The notes beneath the pieces were generated by a model, which saw nothing but the letters and a program-made list of their open reading frames with translations, did no database searches and had not been told where the DNA came from. A program made the translations under genes and the position numbers. This document shows positions 39,699-47,161 of a stretch of 64,000 nt of DNA, in pieces (the stretch's first letter is position 1; every line of letters begins with the position of its first letter). Source of the DNA: DASZYF01 sp035545535 (GTDB taxonomy: Bacteria; Actinomycetota; Actinomycetes; Mycobacteriales; CAJCIY01); the NCBI GenBank assembly GCA_035545535.1, contig DASZYF010000080.1, positions 15,744 to 79,743 of the forward strand, written 5' to 3'.

Positions 39699-41447
39699 CT
39701 ACGGCGAGAGCGCGTTGGAGACCGGGGCGGTCTGGGCCGCGAGCGTGCAGTAGAAGGGGCTGATGTCGATCCAGCCGGCCTTCGGGCGCGCGACGAGCGA
39801 GCCGAGCGTGCCGGGCCAGCCGCTGTCCTTCACGGTGTGCGTGTCCGGCGGGTTGGGCGGCAGGTGCAGCGCCTTGTTCTTCGCGTCGAGTCCGAGGTAG
39901 TGCCACACCTGTCCCTCGATGCGCACGACGTAGAAGCCGCCCCACTCGGTCTCGAACCAGATCTGCCCGAGCTTCGGCAGGAAGCGCACGTGACCCCATG
40001 CCTGGTCGAGCTTCACCGCGGACGTGGGGTCGACGTCGCCCGGGTTGAAGTAGGCGACCTCGGTCGGGTGGTTCGGGTTGCGCACGTCGAACACGCGCAG
40101 GCCGGCGTTCCACATCGAGGCCATGACGAACGTGGTGTCGTTCGGGTTGTCGACGTCGTGGTAGTGCACCGAGTCGTTCTCTTTGGCCTGCAGCTGCTCC
40201 GCGCAGTTCTTGGGGTCGTTGATGCCGAGCCCCATCTGCGACACCGTCTTCGGGTGCGCGGGGTCGCTGATGTCGGTCAGCCACGGCTGCGCCGGGCCGG
40301 CGAACGGCGCGCCCTCCTGCGGGATGCAGCCGTACGCCGCACCGAACACGCTCTCCTCGGAGTGCAGCACGTAGGGGACGCCGTGGATCGTGCCGGTGCG
40401 CACGGAGTGGCCGCGCCCGGACACCTGGCTGATGACGCGCGCCGGGCCCTGACCGAGCAGCCACTTCTTGATGTCGAGGATCGTGAACGTCTCGAACTCC
40501 GCCGTGGAGCCTCCGACGTAGAGCGTGTTCCCGTCGGCTGACGGCCACGCCTCGTGGCTCGAGTTCTCCGGGTGCGTCTGCGCGCGCACCGGCGCGGTGA
40601 CACCGCTGAAGTCGCCGACCGGGCCGACCGTCGAGGGGAGCGCCGCGATCGCCTTCTCGAGGTTGCCCACGTAGCGGGCGGGCTGCGGCTTCTTCTGGAA
40701 CAGCGGCGAGATGTCGGCGGCCTGCAGTGGGATGGTGCCGAACACGTAGCGGCCGTCGCGCGACAGCGTGAGGTTGTGGATGTTGCCCGGCCAGTAGTAC
40801 GTGGCCTTGGTCGGGTCGTTCGGGTACTGCGGGTTGGCGATGTGCTTCGGGTGGTCGCAGCGCGTGACGTCGTAGACGTCCATCGGCTTGGGCTGGCTCA
40901 CGACGTCGTTGCCGTACTGGCCCACCACGAGGATCGAGCGACCGCTGGGCGTGGTCACCGCGTTGATGGTCTCGGCGGTGGCGAGCGCACCGGGGTTGCG
41001 CAACGTGCCGATGAAGGTCGGCTTGCCCGCCGGCGTGACGCTGACGATCGCGACGCCCGCGTTGGCCGGGGGCTTCGGAGCGCTCTGCGGCGCGACGCTC
41101 ACACCCGCGGAGCCGGCGATGTAGGCGCAGTGGCTGGCCCACGCCATGTTGGCGTTCCCGGCCGCGCGGGTGTTGCCGTGCACGTCGGTGGTCAGCTGGG
41201 TGTGGCCGACGAGCGCGAGCCCGCAGTTGTAGCCCTTCTGCGCCCGACCGGAGTCCTGGTCGGCCTTGGGGATGTCACCGGAGATGGCGCCCTCGGGCAG
41301 GTCGTCCCGCCCGCACAGGTAGTGGGAGGCGACGTAGGCCTTCTTCAACGGGTTGGTGTCCCACGCGGACGCCTGGTGGGCGACGACGACGCCGCCCACG
41401 AGCGAGAGCGCCGCGGCCACCCGCACGGTCGCCGGCCATCCGCGCAT
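39699..41447 (-). CDS. Secreted LVIVD-type beta-propeller protein
   Basis: 582 residues with a signal peptide (WPATVRVAAALSLVGGVVVAHQASA). The mature part has repeated segments with the pattern of LVIVD blades: NAGVAIVSVTPAGKPTFIGTLRNPG, KPMDVYDVTRCDHPKHI, TFTILDIKKWLLG, PWLTDISDPAHPKTVSQMGLG and GLRVFDVRNPNHPTEVAYFNPGD. A Cys-rich N-terminus (YLCGRDDLPEG... YNCGLAL... HCAYIAGS) may form disulfides. It is likely an extracellular binding or sensor protein; no enzyme motif. The promoter region carries two candidate operators. C-terminus has no sorting signal. Confidence 0.85.
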   Translation of the reverse strand: MRGWPATVRVAAALSLVGGVVVAHQASAWDTNPLKKAYVASHYLCGRDDLPEGAISGDIPKADQDSGRAQKGYNCGLALVGHTQLTTDVHGNTRAAGNANMAWASHCAYIAGSAGVSVAPQSAPKPPANAGVAIVSVTPAGKPTFIGTLRNPGALATAETINAVTTPSGRSILVVGQYGNDVVSQPKPMDVYDVTRCDHPKHIANPQYPNDPTKATYYWPGNIHNLTLSRDGRYVFGTIPLQAADISPLFQKKPQPARYVGNLEKAIAALPSTVGPVGDFSGVTAPVRAQTHPENSSHEAWPSADGNTLYVGGSTAEFETFTILDIKKWLLGQGPARVISQVSGRGHSVRTGTIHGVPYVLHSEESVFGAAYGCIPQEGAPFAGPAQPWLTDISDPAHPKTVSQMGLGINDPKNCAEQLQAKENDSVHYHDVDNPNDTTFVMASMWNAGLRVFDVRNPNHPTEVAYFNPGDVDPTSAVKLDQAWGHVRFLPKLGQIWFETEWGGFYVVRIEGQVWHYLGLDAKNKALHLPPNPPDTHTVKDSGWPGTLGSLVARPKAGWIDISPFYCTLAAQTAPVSNALSP

Positions 41448-41534
41448 ACCCCTACCCCCGGTCCTCGAGCCTCATCGCTCCCAACGACCCACGTTCGACG
41501 CGGACGCGGACAGACCTGCCGCGCACGCCCGATC

Positions 41535-41559
41535 TGGACCGTTCGGTCCAATATTGCCC
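41535..41559. promoter_or_regulatory. Two abutting operator-like palindromes
   Basis: TGGACCG-TT-CGGTCCA (41535-41550) is a perfect 7+2+7 inverted repeat with the ACCGnnCGGT core also seen at 9181 and 18466. It overlaps TCCAATATTGCC (41548-41559), whose CAATATTG core is shared with the site at 45391. The place is about 90 bases upstream of the LVIVD gene and also upstream of the divergent gene at 41739. Confidence 0.6.
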
Positions 41560-41694
41560 GGATCGGCGGCCCTTGCGCACAACGGCGGCACACGCGCACC
41601 GGCGGACCGGGCGTGAGGAGCGGCCCCCCAGTCCGCGGATCAGAGGGAACGAGTGGCCCGATCACGCCATGGCCGATCGCGGCGCCCGCGCGGA

Positions 41695-41713
41695 GTGTGG
41701 GTGGGTCCCACAC
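41695..41713. promoter_or_regulatory. Inverted repeat GTGTGGG...CCCACAC
   Basis: GTGTGGG (41695-41701) and CCCACAC (41707-41713) are separated by five bases and flanked by partly complementary GGAG/CTCC. It lies 25 bases before the ATG of the small gene at 41739 and could be an operator or a 5' mRNA hairpin. Confidence 0.5.
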
Positions 41714-41738
41714 GCGCTCCGACGAGAAGAGGCCGCGC

Positions 41739-42056
41739 ATGTACATCGGTGTCCTGCACACGGTCACGGACAAGAAGACCTGGGCGACGAAGCTCGCCGA
41801 GTTCCAGAAGGGCACGCCGCCGCCCGGCTACACGAACCCGATCACCTTCATCGGCGCCAAGACCGACTACGCGTTCTGCCTCTGGGACGCACCGTCGGTC
41901 GACGCGTTGCAGCCCATGCTCGATGAGCTCACGCAGGGCGCGGCGACCAACCTCTACTTCGCCGTCGACCCGAAGGCGCTCGGCACGTCGGGCATCCCGG
42001 CCCAGCGGATCGACCTGGACACGGCGCAGAAGGCGAAGGCCGCGAGCAAGACCTGA
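41739..42056 (+). CDS. Small hypothetical protein (alpha-beta barrel-like)
   Basis: 105 residues. MYIGVLHTVTDKKTWATKLAEFQKG then GYTNPITFIGAKTDYAFCLWDAPSVDALQPMLDELTQGAATNLYFAVDP. The strand-helix-strand pattern, with a Trp-Asp-Ala-Pro-Ser-Val turn, resembles small dimeric alpha-beta-barrel proteins of the DUF3303/ABM kind; I do not recognise a named family. ATG 41739 has AGAAGAGG six bases upstream. Divergent from the LVIVD gene, convergent with the thiolase gene. Confidence 0.8.
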   Translation: MYIGVLHTVTDKKTWATKLAEFQKGTPPPGYTNPITFIGAKTDYAFCLWDAPSVDALQPMLDELTQGAATNLYFAVDPKALGTSGIPAQRIDLDTAQKAKAASKT

Positions 42057-42089
42057 CCGGACGCGGGCCGAACCTGCTCGGACGCCGCG

Positions 42090-43277
42090 CTACGGGGCCG
42101 GGACCTCGAAGACCAGCGCGGAGCCCATGCCCCCACCGGCGCACATCGACGCGACGCCGATGCCGCCGCCGCGACGACGCAGCTCGTAGAGGAGCGAGAT
42201 CACCATGCGCGCGCCGGTCATCGCGATCGGGTGGCCGATGCTGCAGCCGCTGCCGAGCGGGTTGACCATCTCCTCGTCGAGCTTCAGCTCGCGCGACGCG
42301 TTGACCGCGACGGACGCGAACGCCTCGTTGACCTCGATGAGGTCGACGTCGCCGATCTTGAGGTTCGCGCGGTCGAGCGCGCGCAGGATCGCGGCCGGCG
42401 GCGCGAGGCCGGTGTCCGCCGGGTCGACCCCGACCGAGGCCCAGGACTTGATGATCGCGAGCGGCGTCGCGCCGAGCTCCTTCGCCGCCGATGCCTCGGC
42501 GATGACGAGCGCGGCCGCACCGTCGTTGACGCCGGAGGCGTTCCCCGCGGTGATGCTGAAGCCCTCGATCTCCGGGTGCAGCACCTTCAGCGACGCGAGC
42601 TTCTCGAGCGTCGTCTCCCGGCGCGGGTGCTCGTCGACCGCGAACGTGACGGTGGTGCCGTCACGACGCTTCACCTCGAGCGGCACGATCTCCTCGACGA
42701 ACGCTCCCGCGTCGATGCCGGCGATGGCGCGCTGGTGCGAGCGGTACGCCCACGCGTCCTGGTCCTCACGGGTCAGGCCGCCCTTCACCGCGGCGTTCCA
42801 GCCGACCGTGATGGACATGTCCATGGACGGGGCGTCGGGCTGCTCCGGGTGGCTGAACGGGAACCAGGGCTGGATGTCGTCGGCGGTGCCGGGCACGCGG
42901 CGCGAGAAGCGCGGGCCGAGCGACGAGGACTGCACGCCGCCCGCGACGACGACGCGGTCCATGCCGGCCATGACCGAGCCGGCGGCGGTCGAGAGCGCGG
43001 TGAGGCCGGTGGCGCAGTGGCGGTTGAGCGCGATGCCGGGAGCGTTGACGAGGCCGGCCTCGATGGCGGCGTAGCGGGCGGTGACGCCACCGCCGTAGAG
43101 CGACTCACCGAGCACGATGTCGTCGATGGCCGCCGGGTCGATGCCGCTGCGCTCCACCGCGGCCTTGACGACGTGGCTGGCGAGGTCCTTCGCCTCGACG
43201 TCGACGAGCGTGCCCTTGTTGGCGGTGGCGACCGCCGTGCGGGCGGCCGAGACGATGACGGCTTCGTGGTCGGACAC
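42090..43277 (-). CDS. Acetyl-CoA acetyltransferase (degradative thiolase)
   Basis: 395 residues. EAVIVSAARTAVATANKGTL opens. The nucleophilic Cys88 is in ALNRHCATGLTAL. NEAFASVAVNA, SGCSIGHPIAMTGARM (His349) and SMCAGGGMGSALVFE (Cys379) complete the Cys-His-Cys thiolase triad. It cleaves 3-ketoacyl-CoA with CoA. GTG 43277 has GGGAG six bases upstream. It is the last gene of the minus-strand group amidohydrolase - thioesterase - thiolase. Substrate not readable; the lack of a multi-enzyme partner fits an FadA5- or FadA6-like role, which is inference. Confidence 0.95.
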   Translation of the reverse strand: MSDHEAVIVSAARTAVATANKGTLVDVEAKDLASHVVKAAVERSGIDPAAIDDIVLGESLYGGGVTARYAAIEAGLVNAPGIALNRHCATGLTALSTAAGSVMAGMDRVVVAGGVQSSSLGPRFSRRVPGTADDIQPWFPFSHPEQPDAPSMDMSITVGWNAAVKGGLTREDQDAWAYRSHQRAIAGIDAGAFVEEIVPLEVKRRDGTTVTFAVDEHPRRETTLEKLASLKVLHPEIEGFSITAGNASGVNDGAAALVIAEASAAKELGATPLAIIKSWASVGVDPADTGLAPPAAILRALDRANLKIGDVDLIEVNEAFASVAVNASRELKLDEEMVNPLGSGCSIGHPIAMTGARMVISLLYELRRRGGGIGVASMCAGGGMGSALVFEVPAP

Positions 43278-43317
43278 GCTGTCTCCCAGAGGTTTTCGGT
43301 GCGATGAAGAGGAAAGG

Positions 43318-44145
43318 TCAGAGCTTGGAGCCGGGCTTGGACATCGCGCGGACGATGGCGTCCTGCACGAACGAGGCGACGAGCGCGCCGTCCTGCGTGA
43401 ACACGTCAGCGGTGCCGTAGGTGCGGCCGTGGCCCGCGTACGGGCTGCGGTGCGCGAGCAGCAGCCAGTCACCGGCGTAGGCCGGCTCGTGGAACGTGAG
43501 CGTGTGCGAGAGCACGCCGGTCGTGAGCGTCTTGTGCGCCTGAGCCTGGCCGACGCCCGCGTGCGGACGCATCGCGGTGCCGATGAGGAAGCTGTCGGTC
43601 GACACCGACAGCAGCGCTTGGTTGAGCACGCGGTCCTGTGGTGCGCCGGGGAAGCGCACCCACACGTCGAGCTCGGCCGGGCCGACCTCGTCGGGGTCGC
43701 TGATGTCGACCCCGCCGACCACGCACACGTCCCAGTCGCCCGCCATCTGCGTCTGCGGCGACTCGTCCGGGCCCGCCACCGCCTTGCCGGTCGTCGCGTG
43801 CCGGATGAGGTCGGGCTCGTCGGCGGTGAGCAGCACGTTGGAGCGGGCGCACACGCGACCGCCCTGCACGAAGCTCACCGTCGCGCTGCCCATCGAGCCG
43901 CCGGCGTGGAAGCGGTCGACGACGATCTCGGTCTCGGCCTCGGTGGAGGCGGCCCGGGGGAAGACGGTGTGCACCGTCTTCACCGCCTTGCCGTCCTGAC
44001 CGAGCGCCGCGGCGACGATCGACTGCCCGAGGATCTGGCCGCCGTGCACGACGCCGTGCCCGACGGGCACGTTGGGCGCGGAGTACCGGCCCTCGCCGGT
44101 CTCCTTCAGCTCGAACGAGGCCAGCAGATCAGCGAGAGCGAACAC
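43318..44145 (-). CDS. Acyl-CoA thioesterase / TesB-like double hotdog protein
   Basis: 275 residues. YSAPNVPVGHGVVHGGQILGQSIVAAALGQDGKAVKTVHTVFPRAASTEAETEIVVDRFHAGGSMGSATVSFVQGGRVCARSNVLL is the first hotdog. The second ends LTFHEPAYAGDWLLLAHRSPYAGHGRTYGTADVFTQDGALVASFVQDAIVR. The Gln/Asp/Thr active-site order of TesB is roughly kept (GAL VASF, HAGVGQAQAH). It hydrolyses medium- or side-chain acyl-CoA. Lies 18 bases after the amidohydrolase gene. Confidence 0.9.
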   Translation of the reverse strand: MFALADLLASFELKETGEGRYSAPNVPVGHGVVHGGQILGQSIVAAALGQDGKAVKTVHTVFPRAASTEAETEIVVDRFHAGGSMGSATVSFVQGGRVCARSNVLLTADEPDLIRHATTGKAVAGPDESPQTQMAGDWDVCVVGGVDISDPDEVGPAELDVWVRFPGAPQDRVLNQALLSVSTDSFLIGTAMRPHAGVGQAQAHKTLTTGVLSHTLTFHEPAYAGDWLLLAHRSPYAGHGRTYGTADVFTQDGALVASFVQDAIVRAMSKPGSKL

Positions 44146-44163
44146 GACGCGATCGCCGGTGGA

Positions 44164-45357
44164 TCAGGCGGACACGGCGGTGCGGCAGATGCTGCGCAGG
44201 TTGCCGCCCATGATCGCCTTCACGTCCTCCTCCGGCAGGCCCGCCGGCAGGTGGTCCGGGTAGGTGGTCGGCTCCGCGAGGCCCTCCGGGTGCGGGTAGT
44301 CCGAGCCGAACAGCACCTGCGAGGCGCCGATGAGCTCGATCAGGTCACCGAGGTTGTCCTCGAAGAACGGCGAGACCCAGATGTTCTTCTTGAACTGCTC
44401 GACCGGGTCCATCGCGAAGCCCTGCGGCATCTTCTTGTACGCGTCGGCGAGGCGGTGCAGGACGTGCGGGATCCAGTCGGAGCCGGACTCGATGCACGCG
44501 ACGCGCAGGTCCGGGAAGCGGGTGAAGACGCCGCCGGCGATGAGTGCCGCGGTGGAGTCCTCCAGCGCGCGGTGGCCGGACAGGACGGCGCGCAGCGGGT
44601 CGGGCTTGAACGGCAGCATCTCCATGGGGCCGGTCCAGTCCGACATGTAGCGCGCGTAGCCGCTGTCGGAGGAGTGCATCGCCACGAGGATGTCGGCGTC
44701 GACGCAGGCCTTCCAGAAGGGGTCGAACTCCTCGAAGCCGAACGAGCGCGAGTGGCGCAGGCCGGGCACGGGCGCGGGCCGGACGAGCACGACGCGGGCA
44801 CCACGCTCGGCGACCCACTCGAGCTCCTTGACCGCCTCTTCGACGATGGGGAGCGTGATGACCGGCGTCGCGAAGATGCGGTCCTCGTAGTTGAAGGTCC
44901 ACTCCTCGTGCATCCACTGGTTGAGCGCGTGGATGGCGGCGTGGGTGAGCTCGACGTCGTTGCGCATGCGCTCCTCGAGCAGCGACGCGAGCGTCGGGAA
45001 CATCAGCGTCTGGTCGACGCCGAGCTCGTTCATCAGCTCGATGCGCGGCTCCGGGCGGCGGAACGCGTCGATCGCGCGCATCGGCTCACCGACGATCTCG
45101 CGGTAGCTCTTGCCCTCGGGGTTGCCGATGCGGAAGTACTCCTCCTGGGCACCCGGGCGCGCCACGACGTCGAACGTCGGGTTGGGGATGTACTCGCTGA
45201 TCAGTCCGTTGATCGCGATCTTGGTGCGGCCGTCGATCTCCACGTACCGGACCGCGCCCGCGTACTTCTTGGGCAGGTAGCGCGTGAACGCGTCCTTGGT
45301 CTCGTAGAAGTGGTTGTCCGCATCGAAGATCGGATAGTCGAGGTGCTTGGCAGCCAT
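44164..45357 (-). CDS. Amidohydrolase family protein (Amidohydro_2, decarboxylase/hydrolase type)
   Basis: 397 residues. YPIFDADNHFYETKDAFTRYLPKKY is the N-terminal metal-binding start with the DxDxH-like motif. VAMHSSDSGYARYMSDW, FPDLRVACIESGSDWIPHVLHRL and VLFGSDYPHPEGLAEPTTY (metal-binding Asp) follow. These ACMSD-like TIM barrels often hydrolyse or decarboxylate ring-derived acids in actinobacterial steroid and aromatic clusters; exact reaction unknown. ATG 45357 is six bases after TAATCT, a leaderless start. Two homologues lie at 48262 and 56438. Confidence 0.92.
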   Translation of the reverse strand: MAAKHLDYPIFDADNHFYETKDAFTRYLPKKYAGAVRYVEIDGRTKIAINGLISEYIPNPTFDVVARPGAQEEYFRIGNPEGKSYREIVGEPMRAIDAFRRPEPRIELMNELGVDQTLMFPTLASLLEERMRNDVELTHAAIHALNQWMHEEWTFNYEDRIFATPVITLPIVEEAVKELEWVAERGARVVLVRPAPVPGLRHSRSFGFEEFDPFWKACVDADILVAMHSSDSGYARYMSDWTGPMEMLPFKPDPLRAVLSGHRALEDSTAALIAGGVFTRFPDLRVACIESGSDWIPHVLHRLADAYKKMPQGFAMDPVEQFKKNIWVSPFFEDNLGDLIELIGASQVLFGSDYPHPEGLAEPTTYPDHLPAGLPEEDVKAIMGGNLRSICRTAVSA

Positions 45358-45363
45358 GGTCTT

Positions 45364-45400
45364 AGATTACCTCCGTTTTCGACTGCGACGTCAATATTGG
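45364..45400 (-). promoter_or_regulatory. Leaderless promoter with CCAATATTGACGTC box
   Basis: TAATCT (45369-45364, minus) is followed by six bases and ATG 45357. TTGACG of the box CCAATATTGACGTC (45400-45387) lies 19 bases upstream of it as a -35 element. The box is the same motif as at 38898 and 16256 with two changes that make its core a CAATATTG palindrome. Confidence 0.65.
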
Positions 45401-45490
45401 AAAGATGGTCGACCAACGGTCGCCGGAACAGCGCGCGACCGTGCCGTGCTGGTAGGAACAGCCCGTCCGCACTGCGACCGAGGAGCGTCC

Positions 45491-46024
45491 GTGAGCGTTG
45501 TGTCCCACCCGGAGAACGTCGGGCTGCTGGCCCTGCGAGTAGCCGTGGGCGTCGTCTTCCTCGCGCACGGCTACAACCACATCTGGGGCGGCGGCAAGAT
45601 CGCCGGCACCGCCCGCTGGTTCTCGAGCCTCGGGATGGAGCCGGGCATCCTGCACGCCTGGGTGGCGAGCCTCGTGGAGCTGGGGGCGGGTGCGCTGCTC
45701 ATCGTGGGCCTGCTGACGCCGTTCGCCGGCGGCGCGGTCATCGGGGTCATGCTCGTCGCCTGGATCACCAACCATCGCAAGAACGGCTTCTTCATCTTCC
45801 GGCCGGGCGAGGGCTACGAGTACGTGATGACGCTGACGTTCTGCGGCATCCTCTTCTGCTGCACCGGCGGGGGGCAGATCTCCCTCGACCACGCGGCGGG
45901 CATCTTCGAGCTCGGCGGCATGCGCTGGATCGACGCGGGCCTCGCGCTGCTGGCGGGCTTCGGGGGCGCGGCGGGGCTCCTCGTCACCTGCTGGCGCCCC
46001 AACAAGGTCGCCGGCAAGAGCTAG
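45491..46024 (+). CDS. DoxX family membrane protein
   Basis: 177 residues with four hydrophobic helices. LLALRVAVGVVFLAHGYNHIWGGGKIAGTARWFSSLGMEPGI, VASLVELGAGALLIVGLLTPFAGGAVIGVMLVAWIT and GFFIFRPGEGYEYVMTLTFCGILF are the DoxX hallmarks (RVAVGVVFLAHG, LVELGAGALLIVGLLT, GYEY). Members sit in quinone-linked or redox membrane complexes. GTG 45491 has GAGGAG five bases upstream. Divergent from the amidohydrolase; 36 bases before a strong palindrome. Confidence 0.92.
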   Translation: MSVVSHPENVGLLALRVAVGVVFLAHGYNHIWGGGKIAGTARWFSSLGMEPGILHAWVASLVELGAGALLIVGLLTPFAGGAVIGVMLVAWITNHRKNGFFIFRPGEGYEYVMTLTFCGILFCCTGGGQISLDHAAGIFELGGMRWIDAGLALLAGFGGAAGLLVTCWRPNKVAGKS

Positions 46025-46059
46025 CAGAACGACGGATCCCACGGCTGACGAGGTTACTG

Positions 46060-46094
46060 CGGACCCTGACACGCATGTCAGGGTCCGTTAGGTT
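46060..46094 (+). promoter_or_regulatory. 28-bp perfect palindrome over the -35 of an enoyl-CoA hydratase promoter
   Basis: CGGACCCTGACA (46060-46071) and TGTCAGGGTCCG (46076-46087) are perfectly complementary around CGCA when the central bases are counted, and TAGGTT (46089-46094) follows as -10. Six bases later the GTG at 46101 starts a micro-ORF. The palindrome thus fills the -35 region, where a repressor dimer would block polymerase. Confidence 0.75.
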
Positions 46095-46100
46095 GCCCCG

Positions 46101-46118
46101 GTGAGTGAGTGCCGATGA
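46101..46118 (+). CDS. Leaderless 5-codon upstream ORF coupled to enoyl-CoA hydratase
   Basis: GTG 46101 begins six bases after TAGGTT. It reads Met-Ser-Glu-Cys-Arg and stops at TGA 46116-46118, which overlaps the ATG of the hydratase (46115-46117) as ATGA. It has the arrangement of a leaderless leader peptide that delivers ribosomes to the main gene by termination-reinitiation. The real start could alternatively be an RNA start with no translation of the micro-ORF. Confidence 0.45.
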   Translation: MSECR

Positions 46119-46942
46119 GTGAATATGAAGCCCTCATCTACGAGGAGCGCGGCCCCGTCGCCTGGGTCACGCTGAACCGTCCGGAGGCGAACAACGCCTT
46201 CGACTGGACCATGCAGAACGAGCTGCAGCAGGTCTGGCGGAACCTGCGGATGAACGACGACATCCGTGTCGCGGTCCTCACCGGTGCGGGCGACAAGGCG
46301 TTCAACGCGGGCATCGACCGCGTGGCCGTGCAGTCGCGCATCGACGGCGAGCGGGTCGCCGGCACCGGCCGCACCACCGGCTCGCCGTACATGTTCGACG
46401 ACGTCAGCAACCGCATCCTGCCCAAGCGCAACGACCTCTGGAAGCCGGTCATCTCCGCGGTGAACGGCATGGCCTGCGCGGGCGCCTTCTACTTCCTGTC
46501 CGAGAGCGACATCATCATCGCGAGCGAGCAGGCGACCTTCTTCGACCCGCACGTGAGCTACGGCATGGTGTGCGGGTTCGAGGTCGTCTACATGACGTCG
46601 AAGATGCCGTTCGGCGAGGCGCTGCGCATCGCGCTCATGGGCGAGCACGAGCGGATGTCGGCGCAGAAGGCGCTGCAGATCGGCCTGGTCTCCGAGGTCG
46701 TGCCGCACGACAAGCTCTACGAGCGGGCGCAGTGGATCGCGGAGAAGATCGCCGAGTCCCCGCCGCTCGCCATCCAGGGCACGCTGCGCGCGGCCTGGGC
46801 CACGCGCGACCTCGGCCGGCGCCAGGCGCTCGACCACTGCTACGCGTACGTCGGCCTGGGCACCAGCGACGAGAACCTCGCCGCCGGGCAGAAGCACTTC
46901 CTCGAGGGCTCCGGCAAGCGCGAGTGGGTCCTCCGCGACTGA
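46115..46942 (+). CDS. Enoyl-CoA hydratase/isomerase family protein
   Basis: 275 residues. VAWVTLNRPEANNAFDWTMQNELQQVWRNL; AFNAGIDRVAV (oxyanion hole 1); LWKPVISAVNGMACAGAFYFLSESDIIIASE (oxyanion hole 2); FFDPHVSYGMVCGFEVVYMTSKMPFGEALRIALMGEHERM. The catalytic-Glu positions are unusual: Gly/Ala and Val-Cys-Gly, so a simple hydratase is doubtful and hydrolase, isomerase or ring-related chemistry is possible. Start ATG 46115 is coupled to a five-codon leader. A 28-bp palindrome lies upstream. Confidence 0.85.
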   Translation: MSEYEALIYEERGPVAWVTLNRPEANNAFDWTMQNELQQVWRNLRMNDDIRVAVLTGAGDKAFNAGIDRVAVQSRIDGERVAGTGRTTGSPYMFDDVSNRILPKRNDLWKPVISAVNGMACAGAFYFLSESDIIIASEQATFFDPHVSYGMVCGFEVVYMTSKMPFGEALRIALMGEHERMSAQKALQIGLVSEVVPHDKLYERAQWIAEKIAESPPLAIQGTLRAAWATRDLGRRQALDHCYAYVGLGTSDENLAAGQKHFLEGSGKREWVLRD

Positions 46943-46956
46943 GCCGCCTGCCTCGT

Positions 46957-47036
46957 CCCCGGCGGCGATCTTGCGCCGCCCCCGGCGAACGTCACTGCCT
47001 CGCTCGTCGCCGGCGGCGGTCTTGCACCGCCGCTGA
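46957..47036. repeat. Two tandem GC-rich stem-loops after the hydratase gene
   Basis: GGCGGCG (46961-46967) pairs with CGCCGCC (46974-46980). GCGGCGGT (47013-47020) pairs with ACCGCCGC (47026-47033). The two units share GCCTCG..., GGCGGCG-TCTTGC-CCGCC wording and look like a duplicated element, possibly tandem terminators in the 219-base gap between convergent genes. Nothing else is seen in the gap. Confidence 0.6.
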
Positions 47037-47161
47037 CGAGACCACCACGATGCCCGCGAGCCGGTCGACCGTTCGGCGCGCATGCCCGTCGCGAGGACCC
47101 TACGGCTGATGGCGTCGGAGCGAGGGCTGCGGTCCGCCGCCCAGCCCGTCCGCGCTGCCGG

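Noticed and set aside
43117..46104. A 995-codon plus-strand open frame
   Set aside because: It runs antisense to the thiolase, thioesterase and amidohydrolase genes, is Arg/Val/His/Glu-rich and shows no domain; high-GC shadow frame.
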